Source: Salinibacterium sp. SWN167 (GTDB taxonomy: Bacteria; Actinomycetota; Actinomycetes; Actinomycetales; Microbacteriaceae). From it: DNA of 64,000 bases. The notes below the pieces were generated by a model, which was given only the letters and a program-made list of their open reading frames with translations, had not been told where the DNA came from and searched no databases. A program made the translations under genes and the position numbers. The stretch lies in NCBI RefSeq assembly GCF_015864665.1, contig NZ_JADYWU010000002.1:496001-560000 (forward strand). The letters run 5' to 3'. This document shows, in pieces, positions 41,439 through 50,508 of the stretch (positions are counted from its first letter, which is position 1; the number at the start of each line of letters is the position of its first letter).

Positions 41439-42917
41439 CTAGGAGCGGGCGATCCACGCTTCGACGGCATCCGCTGTTCTCGGGATGTTTACCGACAGGT
41501 TCTCAGCGCCGTCTTCGGTGACGACGATGTCGTCTTCGATGCGCACGCCGATGCCACGGTATTCCTCGGGAACGGTGAGGTCATCGGGCTGGAAGTAGAG
41601 GCCGGGCTCGATCGTGAAGACCATGCCGGGCTCCAGCACGCCATCAAGGTACATGTCGCGACGGGCTGCAGCGCAGTCGTGCACGTCAATGCCGAGGTGG
41701 TGGCTCGTGCCGTGCACCATGTAGCGGCGGTGGAACTGCTTGTCAGCCTGCAGCGACTCTTCGGCCGAGACGGGCAGGAAACCCCACTCAGCGGTCTTCT
41801 CAGCGATGACACGCATTGCTTCGGCGTGGATGTCGCGGAACTTGATTCCGGGGCGCACGATAGCGAACGCCGCATCCGCCGCTTCCAACACCGCGTTGTA
41901 CACGCGACGCTGCACCTCGGTGAACGTGCCGCTGATGGGCAGGGTGCGAGTGATGTCGGCCGTGTAGTAGCTGTCGAGCTCAATGCCGGCGTCAATCAGG
42001 ATGAGGTCGCCGGCATTGACCGGCCCATCGTTGCGAGTCCAGTGCAAGACGCACGCGTGCGGGCCTGACGCGGCAATGGTGTCGTAACCGACAGTGTTGC
42101 CCTCGGCGCGGGCGCGACGGTTGAAGGTGCCCTCCACGAGGCGCTCGCCGCGGGTGTGCTGCACGATGTTGGGCAGATCAGCGATGACGTCGTTGAAGCC
42201 CAGCTGCGTGGCGTCAACGGCGGCGCGCATTTCAGTGATCTCGTAGGAATCCTTGACGAGGCGTAGCTCGCTCAGGTCGCGGCTCAGCTCGTCGTCGCCA
42301 TCGTGCTCAAGAGCCTCAGAGTCGGCAACGAGCAGGCGGCGGCCATCAACCTGGTCAGTGACATCGCGGTCGGCGTCGCGCACGATCAGCGTTGAGGCGT
42401 CGACGCTGTCGAGCACGGCCTCAAACTCGACCAGCGGCAGAGTTGCCAGGCCGAGATCGGTAGCAACGTTCTCCAGCGAGGGGCGCGGTCCGGTCCAGAA
42501 TTCTCCGACATCCGGGTTGGCATAGAACTCGCTCGTATCGCGGCCGGCAGCCGGACGGAAGTACAGGGTGGCCGAGTGGCCAGTAGCGGTGGGCTCCATT
42601 ACGAGAACACTGCCGGCAACAACATCCGAACCCCACCCGGTGACGTGCGCAAAGGTGGAGTGAGCGCGGAATGGGTAGTCGGTGTCGTTAGAGCGAACCT
42701 TGGCGGCGCCTGCCGGAATGATGAGGCGCTGGCCGATATGAAGCTGTGAGAGGCGCTCGCGGCGCGCAGCGGCAAAAGCAGACTGCTCGCGGGGAGTGAC
42801 CTCGGCGTCAACGCGCTCAGCCCACCCCGAAGAGATGTACTCAGCGAAGCCCGAAGACTGCGGAGTCGTAGAACGGTTAGAGGTCGCGCGGGGGCTGGGT
42901 GCCGAAGTATCTGCCAT
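41439..42917 (-). CDS. pepP: Xaa-Pro aminopeptidase (aminopeptidase P)
   Basis: A 492-residue M24-family metallopeptidase that releases N-terminal residues preceding proline. The dinuclear metal site is visible: LIDAGIELDSYYTADITRT (Asp pair), HGTSHHLGIDVHD (His), FTIEPGLYF (Glu) and GIGVRIEDDIVVT (Glu). The N-terminal creatinase-like domain covers about 50-230. The ATG at 42917 has GACACT six bases upstream and no ribosome site, so probably leaderless though the hexamer is imperfect. It stands alone. Confidence 0.93.
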   Translation of the reverse strand: MADTSAPSPRATSNRSTTPQSSGFAEYISSGWAERVDAEVTPREQSAFAAARRERLSQLHIGQRLIIPAGAAKVRSNDTDYPFRAHSTFAHVTGWGSDVVAGSVLVMEPTATGHSATLYFRPAAGRDTSEFYANPDVGEFWTGPRPSLENVATDLGLATLPLVEFEAVLDSVDASTLIVRDADRDVTDQVDGRRLLVADSEALEHDGDDELSRDLSELRLVKDSYEITEMRAAVDATQLGFNDVIADLPNIVQHTRGERLVEGTFNRRARAEGNTVGYDTIAASGPHACVLHWTRNDGPVNAGDLILIDAGIELDSYYTADITRTLPISGTFTEVQRRVYNAVLEAADAAFAIVRPGIKFRDIHAEAMRVIAEKTAEWGFLPVSAEESLQADKQFHRRYMVHGTSHHLGIDVHDCAAARRDMYLDGVLEPGMVFTIEPGLYFQPDDLTVPEEYRGIGVRIEDDIVVTEDGAENLSVNIPRTADAVEAWIARS

Positions 42918-42923
42918 ACCTCT

Positions 42924-42929
42924 AGTGTC
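42924..42929 (-). promoter_or_regulatory. Candidate -10 GACACT of pepP
   Basis: On the minus strand GACACT is followed by six bases (AGAGGT) and the ATG. The first T of the consensus is G, so this is weaker than the other leaderless sites. Confidence 0.35.
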
Positions 42930-43013
42930 TCTCGTTAGGCTGCAAAAAGCACTATCGAGAGGGACCCTCAGGGTTCGCCTGATTGCGCGGTAGTCGGCGC
43001 TCAGGCTGGGTGG

Positions 43014-44027
43014 CTACTGAGTGCGTGACAGCGTCGCAAGAATCGGGCGGTGGTCGCTGCCGAAGCCGTCGTGCGACTCGATCACGCGCATCCCCGTCGT
43101 GGTCCACTCGCTTGTGGACATCACATGGTCAATGGGGGCTCCCAAGAGCGAAGGCAACTGGGTCGGCCACGTGCCGATCGCGGCGTTATCGGTCGCGGAC
43201 GCGGCATCCGTGCAACTGCCGAGAGCAAAATCCGCCCCATCGGTGAGGGAGGCATAGTGGTCGAGGGTCGAATTGAAATCCCCAGCGAGGATGACATTGC
43301 TGCCGCGACACTGTTCGGCCAACCACTCGAGGTCGGTGCGCCAGTTCGTCATCTCGCCTCGCACGGGGGCGACGGCGTGCACGGCCACAATCGTGGGATT
43401 GGCGGGGTCTTGAGGAATCGCTACGACACTCGGCAGAGTCGAGGTGGTTCGCGCTTGCAGGTCAACGTCATATTCGCCGAGGGCAACGCTGATGAGCACT
43501 GTTGTCGATCGTGACTTCGAAATCTGGTCGTAGGCGAGAGTGTGAACCCACATTGGTCGGTCTGCTGCCGCCATCAGCTGGGCAACTTCGAAGCCCAACT
43601 CTCGGGTGCTCTCCGGAAGGCTCACAATGTCGGCGTCGTTCTCGAGCGCAAGATCAGCAATCGCTTGAGCGCCGGGAGCGTCGCCGAGCGTGTTCCACGA
43701 CAGCACCGTTACATCGCCCTCAGCTTTCGTCTCAAAGCCTGGGCTGCCGAAACCACGCGTGGCCAACACCACGAGAGTGAGCGCGCTAAACGCGAGCGCC
43801 ACCACCGCTAGCGATGCCGCGAAGCGGTGCATCCGCGCCGATAACAGAGCAATGAGTGTCAACGCCAGTACGGCCACGAAAGCGGCAGCAGCGCTGAGCC
43901 CGCGCATCGATACCACCTGAGCAGCACCAACCGTCTGTTCCAGAGAGAACAGCTGAGGCCAGGCCGCGACAATAAGGGCGGCAGCGGTGGCGAGTATAAA
44001 GATCGCCGCAAGAAAGCGTTGAATCAT
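43014..44027 (-). CDS. Endonuclease/exonuclease/phosphatase family membrane protein
   Basis: A 337-residue protein with three N-terminal membrane segments (residues about 5-110), then an endonuclease/exonuclease/phosphatase (EEP) domain: VTVLSWNTLGDAPG, NVILAGDFNSTLDHY and the terminal GFGSDHRPILATL, where the GDFN and SDH blocks hold catalytic residues. The domain lies outside the membrane by topology prediction. Substrates of such membrane-anchored EEP proteins are mostly unknown (nucleic acid, phosphoester or lipid). Divergent from the PHP gene. Confidence 0.88.
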   Translation of the reverse strand: MIQRFLAAIFILATAAALIVAAWPQLFSLEQTVGAAQVVSMRGLSAAAAFVAVLALTLIALLSARMHRFAASLAVVALAFSALTLVVLATRGFGSPGFETKAEGDVTVLSWNTLGDAPGAQAIADLALENDADIVSLPESTRELGFEVAQLMAAADRPMWVHTLAYDQISKSRSTTVLISVALGEYDVDLQARTTSTLPSVVAIPQDPANPTIVAVHAVAPVRGEMTNWRTDLEWLAEQCRGSNVILAGDFNSTLDHYASLTDGADFALGSCTDAASATDNAAIGTWPTQLPSLLGAPIDHVMSTSEWTTTGMRVIESHDGFGSDHRPILATLSRTQ

Positions 44028-44036
44028 AGCGACCTG

Positions 44037-44054
44037 AGCCTAGAGCAATAGGCT
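44037..44054. promoter_or_regulatory. Paired TAGGCT elements between the EEP and PHP genes
   Basis: Plus strand: TAGGCT (44049-44054), six bases before the PHP ATG at 44061. Minus strand: TAGGCT (44037-44042), nine bases before the EEP ATG, leaving at most a 2-3-base leader. Only six bases separate the two hexamers. Confidence 0.5.
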
Positions 44055-44060
44055 TGCATA

Positions 44061-44927
44061 ATGCTCAACACCCCGATCGACCTGCACACTCATAGTGCCG
44101 TGTCTGACGGTACCGAAACCCCTACCCAGCTGGTGCGCTCCGCCGCCCGCGCTGGATTGGGAACGGTAGCGCTCACCGACCACGACTCCACCGCTGGCTG
44201 GCACGAGGCCATTTCTGCGGCATCCGCGTCAGGGATCAATGTGATTCCGGGCATGGAATTGAGCACCAACTTCGGGCCAGCGAGCGTTCACGTGCTCGCT
44301 TACCTCTTCGACCCGCTCAATCGCACCATTGTGACCGAAACGGCGCGCATCCGTGATGGTCGGCTTCGTCGCGCCGAACGAATCGTCGAAAAGATTGCCC
44401 TCGACTACGATCTGACCTGGGATGATGTGCTCGCCGAATCGTCCGACGGCACCACGCTGGGGCGCCCCCACATTGCCGACGCGCTCGTGCGCAAAGGTCA
44501 CGTCGCTAACCGCAGTGCCGCGTTTGAAAGCATCCTGCACTGGCAGGGCGGTTACTACGAGAAGTACTACGCGCCCAGCCCGCTCGAGGGAGTGAAGATG
44601 ATCGTCGCTGCCGGGGGAGTGCCCGTGCTCGCGCATCCGGCCGCCCATGGAAAGTATCGATCGATGGATGACTCAGTCATTCGTGAACTCGTCGACAACG
44701 GCCTGTTCGGGCTTGAGGTTCACCACCGCGACAACACCGAAGAGGGCAAAGCCTGGCTGCTGACGGTCGTCAAGAAATTCGGGCTCGAAATTACCGGGTC
44801 AAGTGACTATCACGGCGAAGGCAAACCCAACCGTCTTGCCGAAAACACCACGGACCCTGAAGTGCTTGAGAAAATCATCGCCCGCGCGACCGGATCGCAA
44901 CCGTTCCTCGCGAACCCCACACCGTAA
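44061..44927 (+). CDS. PHP-domain metal-dependent phosphoesterase
   Basis: A 288-residue PHP-family protein. Metal ligands: DLHTHSAVSDG, LTDHDSTAGWHEA, GMELST and GSSDYHGEGK. Related proteins (for example RNase AM/YciV) act on nucleotides or small phosphoesters and belong to the histidinol-phosphatase-like superfamily; which substrate is used here is not clear. The ATG follows TAGGCT by six bases (leaderless). The patB-like gene follows after 57 bases. Confidence 0.92.
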   Translation: MLNTPIDLHTHSAVSDGTETPTQLVRSAARAGLGTVALTDHDSTAGWHEAISAASASGINVIPGMELSTNFGPASVHVLAYLFDPLNRTIVTETARIRDGRLRRAERIVEKIALDYDLTWDDVLAESSDGTTLGRPHIADALVRKGHVANRSAAFESILHWQGGYYEKYYAPSPLEGVKMIVAAGGVPVLAHPAAHGKYRSMDDSVIRELVDNGLFGLEVHHRDNTEEGKAWLLTVVKKFGLEITGSSDYHGEGKPNRLAENTTDPEVLEKIIARATGSQPFLANPTP

Positions 44928-44984
44928 CGACCGCGTGGCCTGAGAGGCCGCGCACCCGCAGCACCCCGCCGAGTAGGAGACAGC

Positions 44985-46157
44985 ATGACCAGCAACGCCG
45001 AACAGTGGAACGCCCTCACCCCCGAACTTTTGCGCAGCCGTGGCAGCAACAAATGGACGGCGCCCGAAGGTGAGCTGCTTTGCGCCGGCGTCGCTGAAAT
45101 GGACTACGGCACCGCCCCCGCCGTGCTTGACGAGTGGGCCGCGATCGCTGAGCGCCTCGAGTTCGGTTACCCCGCAGAATCCGTGGCCCTCGAGATGAAC
45201 GCGGCGACAGCGAAATGGCACCGCGAGCAGTACGGCTGGAATGTGGATGCCGTCGACGTGCATCCTCTCCCTGACGTTCTCAAGGGGCTCGAGCTCGCCA
45301 TCCTCGAGTTCAGTAAGCCTGGTGCGCCGGTAATCGTGCCGACCCCCGCTTACATGCCGTTCTTGATGTTGCCGAAGAGCTTTGGCCGCGAGGTCATCGA
45401 GTCGCCCATGTTGCGCGGCGACGACGGCAGCTTCTCACTCGACCTTGACGACATCGCTCAGCACTTCGCCGCTGGTGCGAACCTCTTCGTGCTCGCCAAC
45501 CCCGGCAACCCGACCGGCAAAGTCTTCACCGCCGCTGAGTTGTCGGCGCTCGCCGATGTCGCTGACGCCCACGGTGCTCGCATTTTCAGTGACGAGATCC
45601 ACTCGCCGCTCACTCTCTTCGGCAACAAGCACGTGCCGTTGGCGAGTGTTTCGGATGCCGGAGCACGCGTTGCGATCACCGCAACCAGCACGTCGAAGGC
45701 CTTCAACCTGCCCGGGCTCAAGTGTGCGCAAATTATCCTGAGCAACGACGCCGACCGCACGCTGTGGGAAACAATCGGCTGGATGGCGTCCCACGGTGCC
45801 AGCACGCCCGGCATGCGCCTCAACACCGCCGCGTACCTCGGTGGCGAGCCGTGGCTTGGCGAAGTGCGTGAGTACATCGAAGGCAACATCGAGTATGCGC
45901 GGGCGGCGCTCGCCGAGCTGCTGCCGGAGGCTCGCATGGCTCCGATGCAGGGCACTTACCTGTCCTGGCTTGACTTGCGCGCCTACTCGGACGAGCCAGA
46001 ACTCTCCGAGATGTTGGCAGAGAAGGCGGGCATCCGAGTCAATGGCGGTGTCGGCTACGGCGCTGTCGGGGCCGGCCACATTCGTATGAACCTCGCAACG
46101 TCGCGCCCCATTCTGGAGCGAATCATTGCGCAGCTCGCTGCGGCGATGACGGCCTAG
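44985..46157 (+). CDS. PatB/MalY-type PLP aminotransferase / C-S lyase
   Basis: A 390-residue fold-type I PLP enzyme of the MalY/PatB group. LANPGNPTGKVFTAAEL, ARIFSDEIHSPL and the PLP-lysine block TSTSKAFNLPGLKCAQII are typical. MalY/PatB enzymes cleave cystathionine or cysteine S-conjugates, while some act as aminotransferases. The ATG at 44985 has TAGGAG six bases upstream, so it is a leadered gene. Probably co-transcribed with the PHP gene. Confidence 0.9.
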   Translation: MTSNAEQWNALTPELLRSRGSNKWTAPEGELLCAGVAEMDYGTAPAVLDEWAAIAERLEFGYPAESVALEMNAATAKWHREQYGWNVDAVDVHPLPDVLKGLELAILEFSKPGAPVIVPTPAYMPFLMLPKSFGREVIESPMLRGDDGSFSLDLDDIAQHFAAGANLFVLANPGNPTGKVFTAAELSALADVADAHGARIFSDEIHSPLTLFGNKHVPLASVSDAGARVAITATSTSKAFNLPGLKCAQIILSNDADRTLWETIGWMASHGASTPGMRLNTAAYLGGEPWLGEVREYIEGNIEYARAALAELLPEARMAPMQGTYLSWLDLRAYSDEPELSEMLAEKAGIRVNGGVGYGAVGAGHIRMNLATSRPILERIIAQLAAAMTA

Positions 46158-46216
46158 TCGCCCTAAACGCAGAACGCCTCTGGCCGAGAAAAGCACGGCC
46201 GTGGGACACTAATCGC

Positions 46217-47170
46217 ATGAGCCTTGTCGAGAACTCAAAGCTGACCATTGTTGGAGCCGGAAGTGTGGGGGCGAGCGCCGCCTATGCTGCCCTGATCAGA
46301 GGGTCGGCCCGCCAAATAGCCCTGTATGACATCGCGACGAAAAAGGTGGATGCCGAAGTTCTCGACCTTTCCCACGGCACTCAGTTCACGGGGTCGAGCC
46401 AAATTATGGGCGGTAGCGATATCTCGGTCGTGAAGGGATCGCACGTCGTAGTGATCACGGCTGGCGCGAAGCAGAACCCCGGCCAATCCCGCATCGAACT
46501 TGCTGATGTCAACGCCCGCATTATCGGTTCGATGATGCCGCAGCTCATGGAAGTCGCGCCTGACGCGATCTACATCATTGTGACCAACCCCTGTGATGTG
46601 CTCACGGTGCTCGCTCACGAGCAGTCGGGGCTTCCGCCCGAGCGTATCTTTGCGTCCGGCACCGTGCTCGATACCTCGCGGCTGCGCTGGAAGCTTGCCG
46701 AGCGCGCCGGCGTCTCACCTTCTAGCGTTCACGCGTCGATCATTGGCGAGCACGGCGACTCCGAGTTTCCGCTGTGGTCACGCGCCACCATCGGTGGGGT
46801 TCCGATTCTGGAATGGCAACGCGACGGCCACCCCCGCATGACAGAAGCAGAGCTCGATGACATCGCCGACGGCGTCCGCAACGCCGCCTACAAAGTCATC
46901 GAGGGCAAGGGCGCGACGAACTATGCGATCGGGTTGTCGACTGCCCACATCGTGGAGGCGATCCTCGGTGACAAGCACTCCGTCATGCCAGTTGCTCCCG
47001 TGCTCACTGACTTCCATGGAATCAGCGGTGTCGCGCTGTCGGTACCCTGCATCGTGAGTGCCTCCGGCGCAGTCCCGATCAAAGAAACCACCTTCAGCGA
47101 GACAGAGCTGCGCTTGCTCACGGAATCCGCGACCACCCTGCGTGGTGTTGCTGACTCGCTACGACCGTAG
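46217..47170 (+). CDS. ldh: L-lactate dehydrogenase
   Basis: A 317-residue NAD-dependent L-lactate dehydrogenase. The N-terminal Rossmann motif is VGAGSVGASAAYAAL; the substrate-binding region is VTNPCDVLTV and the catalytic His is in IGEHGDSEFPLWS. Family length and the C-terminal helix match. ATG at 46217, with GACACT six bases upstream, so likely leaderless. The 3' end overlaps the convergent unknown gene by 12 bases. Confidence 0.95.
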   Translation: MSLVENSKLTIVGAGSVGASAAYAALIRGSARQIALYDIATKKVDAEVLDLSHGTQFTGSSQIMGGSDISVVKGSHVVVITAGAKQNPGQSRIELADVNARIIGSMMPQLMEVAPDAIYIIVTNPCDVLTVLAHEQSGLPPERIFASGTVLDTSRLRWKLAERAGVSPSSVHASIIGEHGDSEFPLWSRATIGGVPILEWQRDGHPRMTEAELDDIADGVRNAAYKVIEGKGATNYAIGLSTAHIVEAILGDKHSVMPVAPVLTDFHGISGVALSVPCIVSASGAVPIKETTFSETELRLLTESATTLRGVADSLRP

Positions 47171-47902
47171 AAGTGTTGCTAGCAGCGACTTCGGCCTTGA
47201 TGTCGCAGCCATTGTCGCGACTTCTGCCGAGATGGAGCGGATGTCGGTGGTGTCGTTTTCGACGAGCATCCGGCAATCGTCGATAGCGCTCTGAAGCAGC
47301 GCTTTCAGTCGTTGGTCGGCGCCGGGCGAGCACGCGCAGGCGATACCAATCACTGAGCTGCGGATGATCGACTGGGTCATTCGCGTCACGTCCCGAGGTC
47401 GACGACCTCGACCGTTGTCGGGGCAATCCGCACTGAATTTGCGCGCCCAGAATTCGGACGCTGGTGCCTGAGCGAACGCCGCAGTGACAAGATCAGCCAG
47501 ATCGTCGTCGGTGTGAGGCTCGATAATCGCCAGCTGTGATTGCGTAGCAATGATGCCGACAGCGAGAGCCCGTTGCCGTCCTTCGCTGGCGATCGGTAGG
47601 GCGGCGGTTGCCGCGCGCAGTGCGATGCGAAGTTCTAGGCGCGGGTCGTCGCTCGTCAGCCCGATGACGGAGGGGATGAGCTCGACCAGCTCTGAGCGGT
47701 GCTGGTCGGGGGTGCAGTCATTGACGAGACGCGCCAGAACGGCGAGTGCCGGATGAGTGCACGAGGGATGGTCGCTCCACTTTTCGCCGGCGAGGTAAGA
47801 GGCGAACTCCATGAAGCAGCCGCCTCGGCGGGGAGTGCGATGGCGTCCAGCCGCGAGAACGGGCATGAAATCTGGTGATGAGTTCTTCTGTTGCACCGGC
47901 AT
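47159..47902 (-). CDS. Conserved hypothetical protein, helical
   Basis: A 247-residue protein without a recognised domain. It is Ala/Leu/Arg-rich, mainly helical by eye, and its middle part resembles a repeated-helix layout (HPALAVLARLVNDCT; LRIALRAATAALPIAS; TRMTQSIIRSSVIGIACAC). The ATG at 47902 has a near-perfect AAGGAGGAG site 4-5 bases upstream. It converges with ldh, overlapping 12 bases. An orphan with no operon partner. Its function is unknown. Confidence 0.7.
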   Translation of the reverse strand: MPVQQKNSSPDFMPVLAAGRHRTPRRGGCFMEFASYLAGEKWSDHPSCTHPALAVLARLVNDCTPDQHRSELVELIPSVIGLTSDDPRLELRIALRAATAALPIASEGRQRALAVGIIATQSQLAIIEPHTDDDLADLVTAAFAQAPASEFWARKFSADCPDNGRGRRPRDVTRMTQSIIRSSVIGIACACSPGADQRLKALLQSAIDDCRMLVENDTTDIRSISAEVATMAATSRPKSLLATLLRS

Positions 47903-48037
47903 TGATCTCCTCCTTGGCTACCGCGCGCTGAGGAACATTTTTTCTATTGTGCGCCTGTTCTGGCGATAAAACCAGAGCTGGCGCGCACCGCATTGAGAGC
48001 GTTTATGGGCAGCGGCAGGCGGCGCCGCGCACAACGA

Positions 48038-48066
48038 AGAAAGCCCCACGCGAGGTGGGGCTTTCT
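48038..48066 (-). terminator. Rho-independent terminator of the DEAD-box gene
   Basis: AGAAAGCCCCAC pairs perfectly with GTGGGGCTTTCT around a 5-base loop. On the minus strand it lies 25 bases after the helicase stop and is followed by T-rich sequence (TTTCTTCG). Confidence 0.75.
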
Positions 48067-48090
48067 AATGAATCGGACGAGCGGCGTGCG

Positions 48091-49602
48091 CTATGCGGTC
48101 GGAGGCGCAGTCGGTGCGCCTTCGTTTCCGCCACGACGACGACGCGTGCGCTTGCGACGGGCGGGTGCTCCTCCGTCGTGGGTGCCGCCACCTTCGGGGC
48201 GGTTGCTGTCGTCGGTGGCGCGGGCGCTGGCTACCGAGCTGCCTTCGCTCGATCGTGCACCGGTGGTGGAGCCAGAACCCGATCCCGATCCCGACCGCGT
48301 GCGGTTGCGGGGAGGGCGTGAGGAATCGGTTGAACGCTGCGATCCACGACCGCCGCCCGATCCCGATCCCGATCCGGAACCTGAAGCAGCACCGCTGGCG
48401 CGCACTGCCGGGGCGTGCGATCCGGGGAGACGGCCCTTGGTGCCCTCAGGGATGTCGAGGTCGGTGAAAAGGTGCGGGCTCGACGAGTAAGTCTCGGTTG
48501 GCTCGGGGATGCCCATTTCGAGTGCCTTGTTGATGTGCGTCCACTTGAGCATGTCTGCCCAGTCCACGAATGTGACAGCAACACCGGTCTTGCCGGCGCG
48601 GCCCGTGCGGCCTGCGCGGTGCAGGTACGTGTCGTGGTCGTCGGGGATGGTGTGGTTGATCACGTGCGTGACGTCGTTGACGTCGATGCCTCGTGCCGCA
48701 ACATCCGTCGCAATGAGAATGTCTTTCTTGCCCGCCTTGAACGCTGCCATGGCGCGCTCGCGCTGCTCTTGGTTGAGGTCACCGTGCACGGCGGCAGCGT
48801 TGAAGCCACGGTCGTTCAGCTCTTCAACGAGCTTGGCAGCGGCACGCTTGGTGCGCGTGAAGACAACCGTCTTGCCTCGACCCTCAGACTGCAGGATGCG
48901 CGCAATAACTTCGTCTTTGTCGAGATTGTGAGCGCGGTAGACGACGTGCTTGATGTTCTTCTGCGTCAGGCCCTCGTCGGGGTCGGTGGCGCGGATGTGG
49001 ATGGGCTTGTTCATGAAGCGACGAGCGAGAGCCACGATCGGGCCGGGCATCGTTGCCGAGAACAGCATCGTGTGGCGGGTAGGAGGAGTCTGAGCAAACA
49101 ATTTCTCGATGTCGGCAAGGAAGCCGAGGTCGAGCATCTTGTCTGCCTCATCCAAAACCATCACCTTGATGTCTTTGAGCGACAGCATGCGCTGGCTGGC
49201 GAGGTCGAGCAAACGACCGGGCGTGCCGACGATAACTTGGGCGCCGGCCTTGATCTGTTCGACCTGACCCTCGTAGGCCTTGCCACCGTAAATGGCGGCG
49301 ATCTTGGTGGAGCGGTTGGATGCTGCGAGCACGAGGTCTTCAGCTACCTGAACACACAGTTCGCGAGTCGGCACCACGATGAGTGCCTTTACTCCGGGCT
49401 CGGGATCTTTGCCGAGCGACTGCAGTACGGGGAGACCGAAGCCGAGAGTTTTACCGGTACCGGTCTTAGCCTGACCGATGATGTCCTGGCCTGCGAGGCC
49501 CATAGGAATGGTTTGGGTTTGGATCGGGAACGGTTCGATGATGCCCTTGGTGGCAAGAGCATCGACCATGTCCTGATCGATATTAAGTTCTGAAAAAGTC
49601 AC
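48091..49602 (-). CDS. DEAD/DEAH-box RNA helicase
   Basis: A 503-residue ATP-dependent RNA helicase. Q motif region IEPFPIQTQT, Walker A AKTGTGKTLGF, DEADKMLD, SAT in FSATMPGP and the HRAGRTGRAGKTG block are all present. It resembles RhlE-type helicases that act in RNA metabolism and cold growth. The last about 110 residues are a low-complexity Gly/Ser/Arg-rich tail, partly coded by GATCCC hexamer repeats and ending in a basic RRKRTRRRR cluster that likely binds RNA. The GTG at 49602 lacks a clear ribosome site; the upstream 175 bases hold a GC-rich hairpin-prone leader. Confidence 0.93.
   Translation of the reverse strand: MTFSELNIDQDMVDALATKGIIEPFPIQTQTIPMGLAGQDIIGQAKTGTGKTLGFGLPVLQSLGKDPEPGVKALIVVPTRELCVQVAEDLVLAASNRSTKIAAIYGGKAYEGQVEQIKAGAQVIVGTPGRLLDLASQRMLSLKDIKVMVLDEADKMLDLGFLADIEKLFAQTPPTRHTMLFSATMPGPIVALARRFMNKPIHIRATDPDEGLTQKNIKHVVYRAHNLDKDEVIARILQSEGRGKTVVFTRTKRAAAKLVEELNDRGFNAAAVHGDLNQEQRERAMAAFKAGKKDILIATDVAARGIDVNDVTHVINHTIPDDHDTYLHRAGRTGRAGKTGVAVTFVDWADMLKWTHINKALEMGIPEPTETYSSSPHLFTDLDIPEGTKGRLPGSHAPAVRASGAASGSGSGSGSGGGRGSQRSTDSSRPPRNRTRSGSGSGSGSTTGARSSEGSSVASARATDDSNRPEGGGTHDGGAPARRKRTRRRRGGNEGAPTAPPTA
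48278..48375 (-). repeat. Two blocks of GATCCC hexamer repeats in the helicase tail
   Basis: Tandem CCCGAT units occur at 48278-48294 and 48356-48375. In the minus-strand frame they encode Gly-Ser runs (SGSGSGSGS). Because the unit is 6 bases, copy changes alter length but keep the reading frame. Confidence 0.7.
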
Positions 49603-49765
49603 GTATGAAGCCCGTCTAGGTGCGATGCGCCCTTTTTGACCTGGGGCGCCGGACCCCCTCCTGAGTCGGGGGGATGCCCGCAGTTTAGCGGGTTCTGCTG
49701 GGTCGAGGCCGTGAATTGAGGCGGCGAGGCGGGTTGTTGCACCTGCGCAGGGCTCTCACACGCTC

Positions 49766-49771
49766 TAAGCT
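49766..49771 (+). promoter_or_regulatory. -10 hexamer TAAGCT, leaderless promoter of the ferritin-like gene
   Basis: TAAGCT is followed by six bases (GGCTCC) and the GTG at 49778. No ribosome-binding site is present. Confidence 0.55.
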
Positions 49772-49777
49772 GGCTCC

Positions 49778-50494
49778 GTGGTTAAGTGGTTTTCGCGCAA
49801 GCCAGGTCGCATCGAAGTGCCTCGCCTTCGGTCACGGTCTGATGTTGCAGCGACCGAAAAAGTAGCCCTCGCGGAGTTCACTCCCGACATTCTCGCCTTC
49901 TTGGGGCGCGCAGCGTATGTGCAGCTCAAGATCTTTGAGAACCTTTCGCGCGTCATTGCTAACGCCCCGACGACGGCGGCGAAGACCGCGATCGGTAAGG
50001 CCGCAGAGCTGTCGCTGTCGAAGCACCGTCAGCTGGTAGACGAAATCACCAAGGCCGGCGGCTCGCCAGCGGAAGTGATGGACCCCTTTACTGAGTCGGT
50101 CGACAACTTCGAGCGCATCTCTCGCGGCGCCGATTGGTATGAAGCACTCATTACGGCCTATCTGAGTGCCGGATTCTTTGACGACTTCTATGCGCTGCTT
50201 GCGGCCGGACTGCCGTCAGAATCCCACTCCCGCCTGGTCGCGATTTTCCGCGGAGAATCCGGCGAGAAAGTTCTCGCGGAGTACTTGCAGGCAGCGATCG
50301 ACGCAAACCCTCGCCTCGATTCACGGCTCGCCATGTGGGGCCGTCGTCTCATGGGCGACATGATGCTGTTGGCGCGATCGGCGCTCGTCTTTCCCGACCA
50401 CACTCGCACCACCGAGGCGCAGGTTGAGCCGGTATTCACCGAACTTATCGCGGCGCACACGCGCCGCATGGATGCGCTCGGCCTCACCGCCTAG
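49778..50494 (+). CDS. Ferritin-like-fold protein (actinobacterial Rv3210c-like)
   Basis: A 238-residue, mostly helical protein with a ferritin-like / tRNA-hydroxylase-like fold: FLGRAAYVQLKIFENLSRVI, LSLSKHRQLVDEITKAGG and WYEALITAYLSAGFFDDFYALLA. I see few paired Glu/His, so iron-binding is not proved. By memory it matches a conserved actinobacterial gene next to rhlE and DUF3107 in Mycobacterium tuberculosis. GTG at 49778, leaderless. Function unknown. Confidence 0.82.
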   Translation: MVKWFSRKPGRIEVPRLRSRSDVAATEKVALAEFTPDILAFLGRAAYVQLKIFENLSRVIANAPTTAAKTAIGKAAELSLSKHRQLVDEITKAGGSPAEVMDPFTESVDNFERISRGADWYEALITAYLSAGFFDDFYALLAAGLPSESHSRLVAIFRGESGEKVLAEYLQAAIDANPRLDSRLAMWGRRLMGDMMLLARSALVFPDHTRTTEAQVEPVFTELIAAHTRRMDALGLTA

Positions 50495-50508
50495 CGAGCT
50501 GCGTTCAG

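Noticed and set aside
49603-49777. Cold-shock type leader before the DEAD-box gene
   Set aside because: GC-rich hairpins occur, but no known cold-box sequence is recognisable, so no claim is made.
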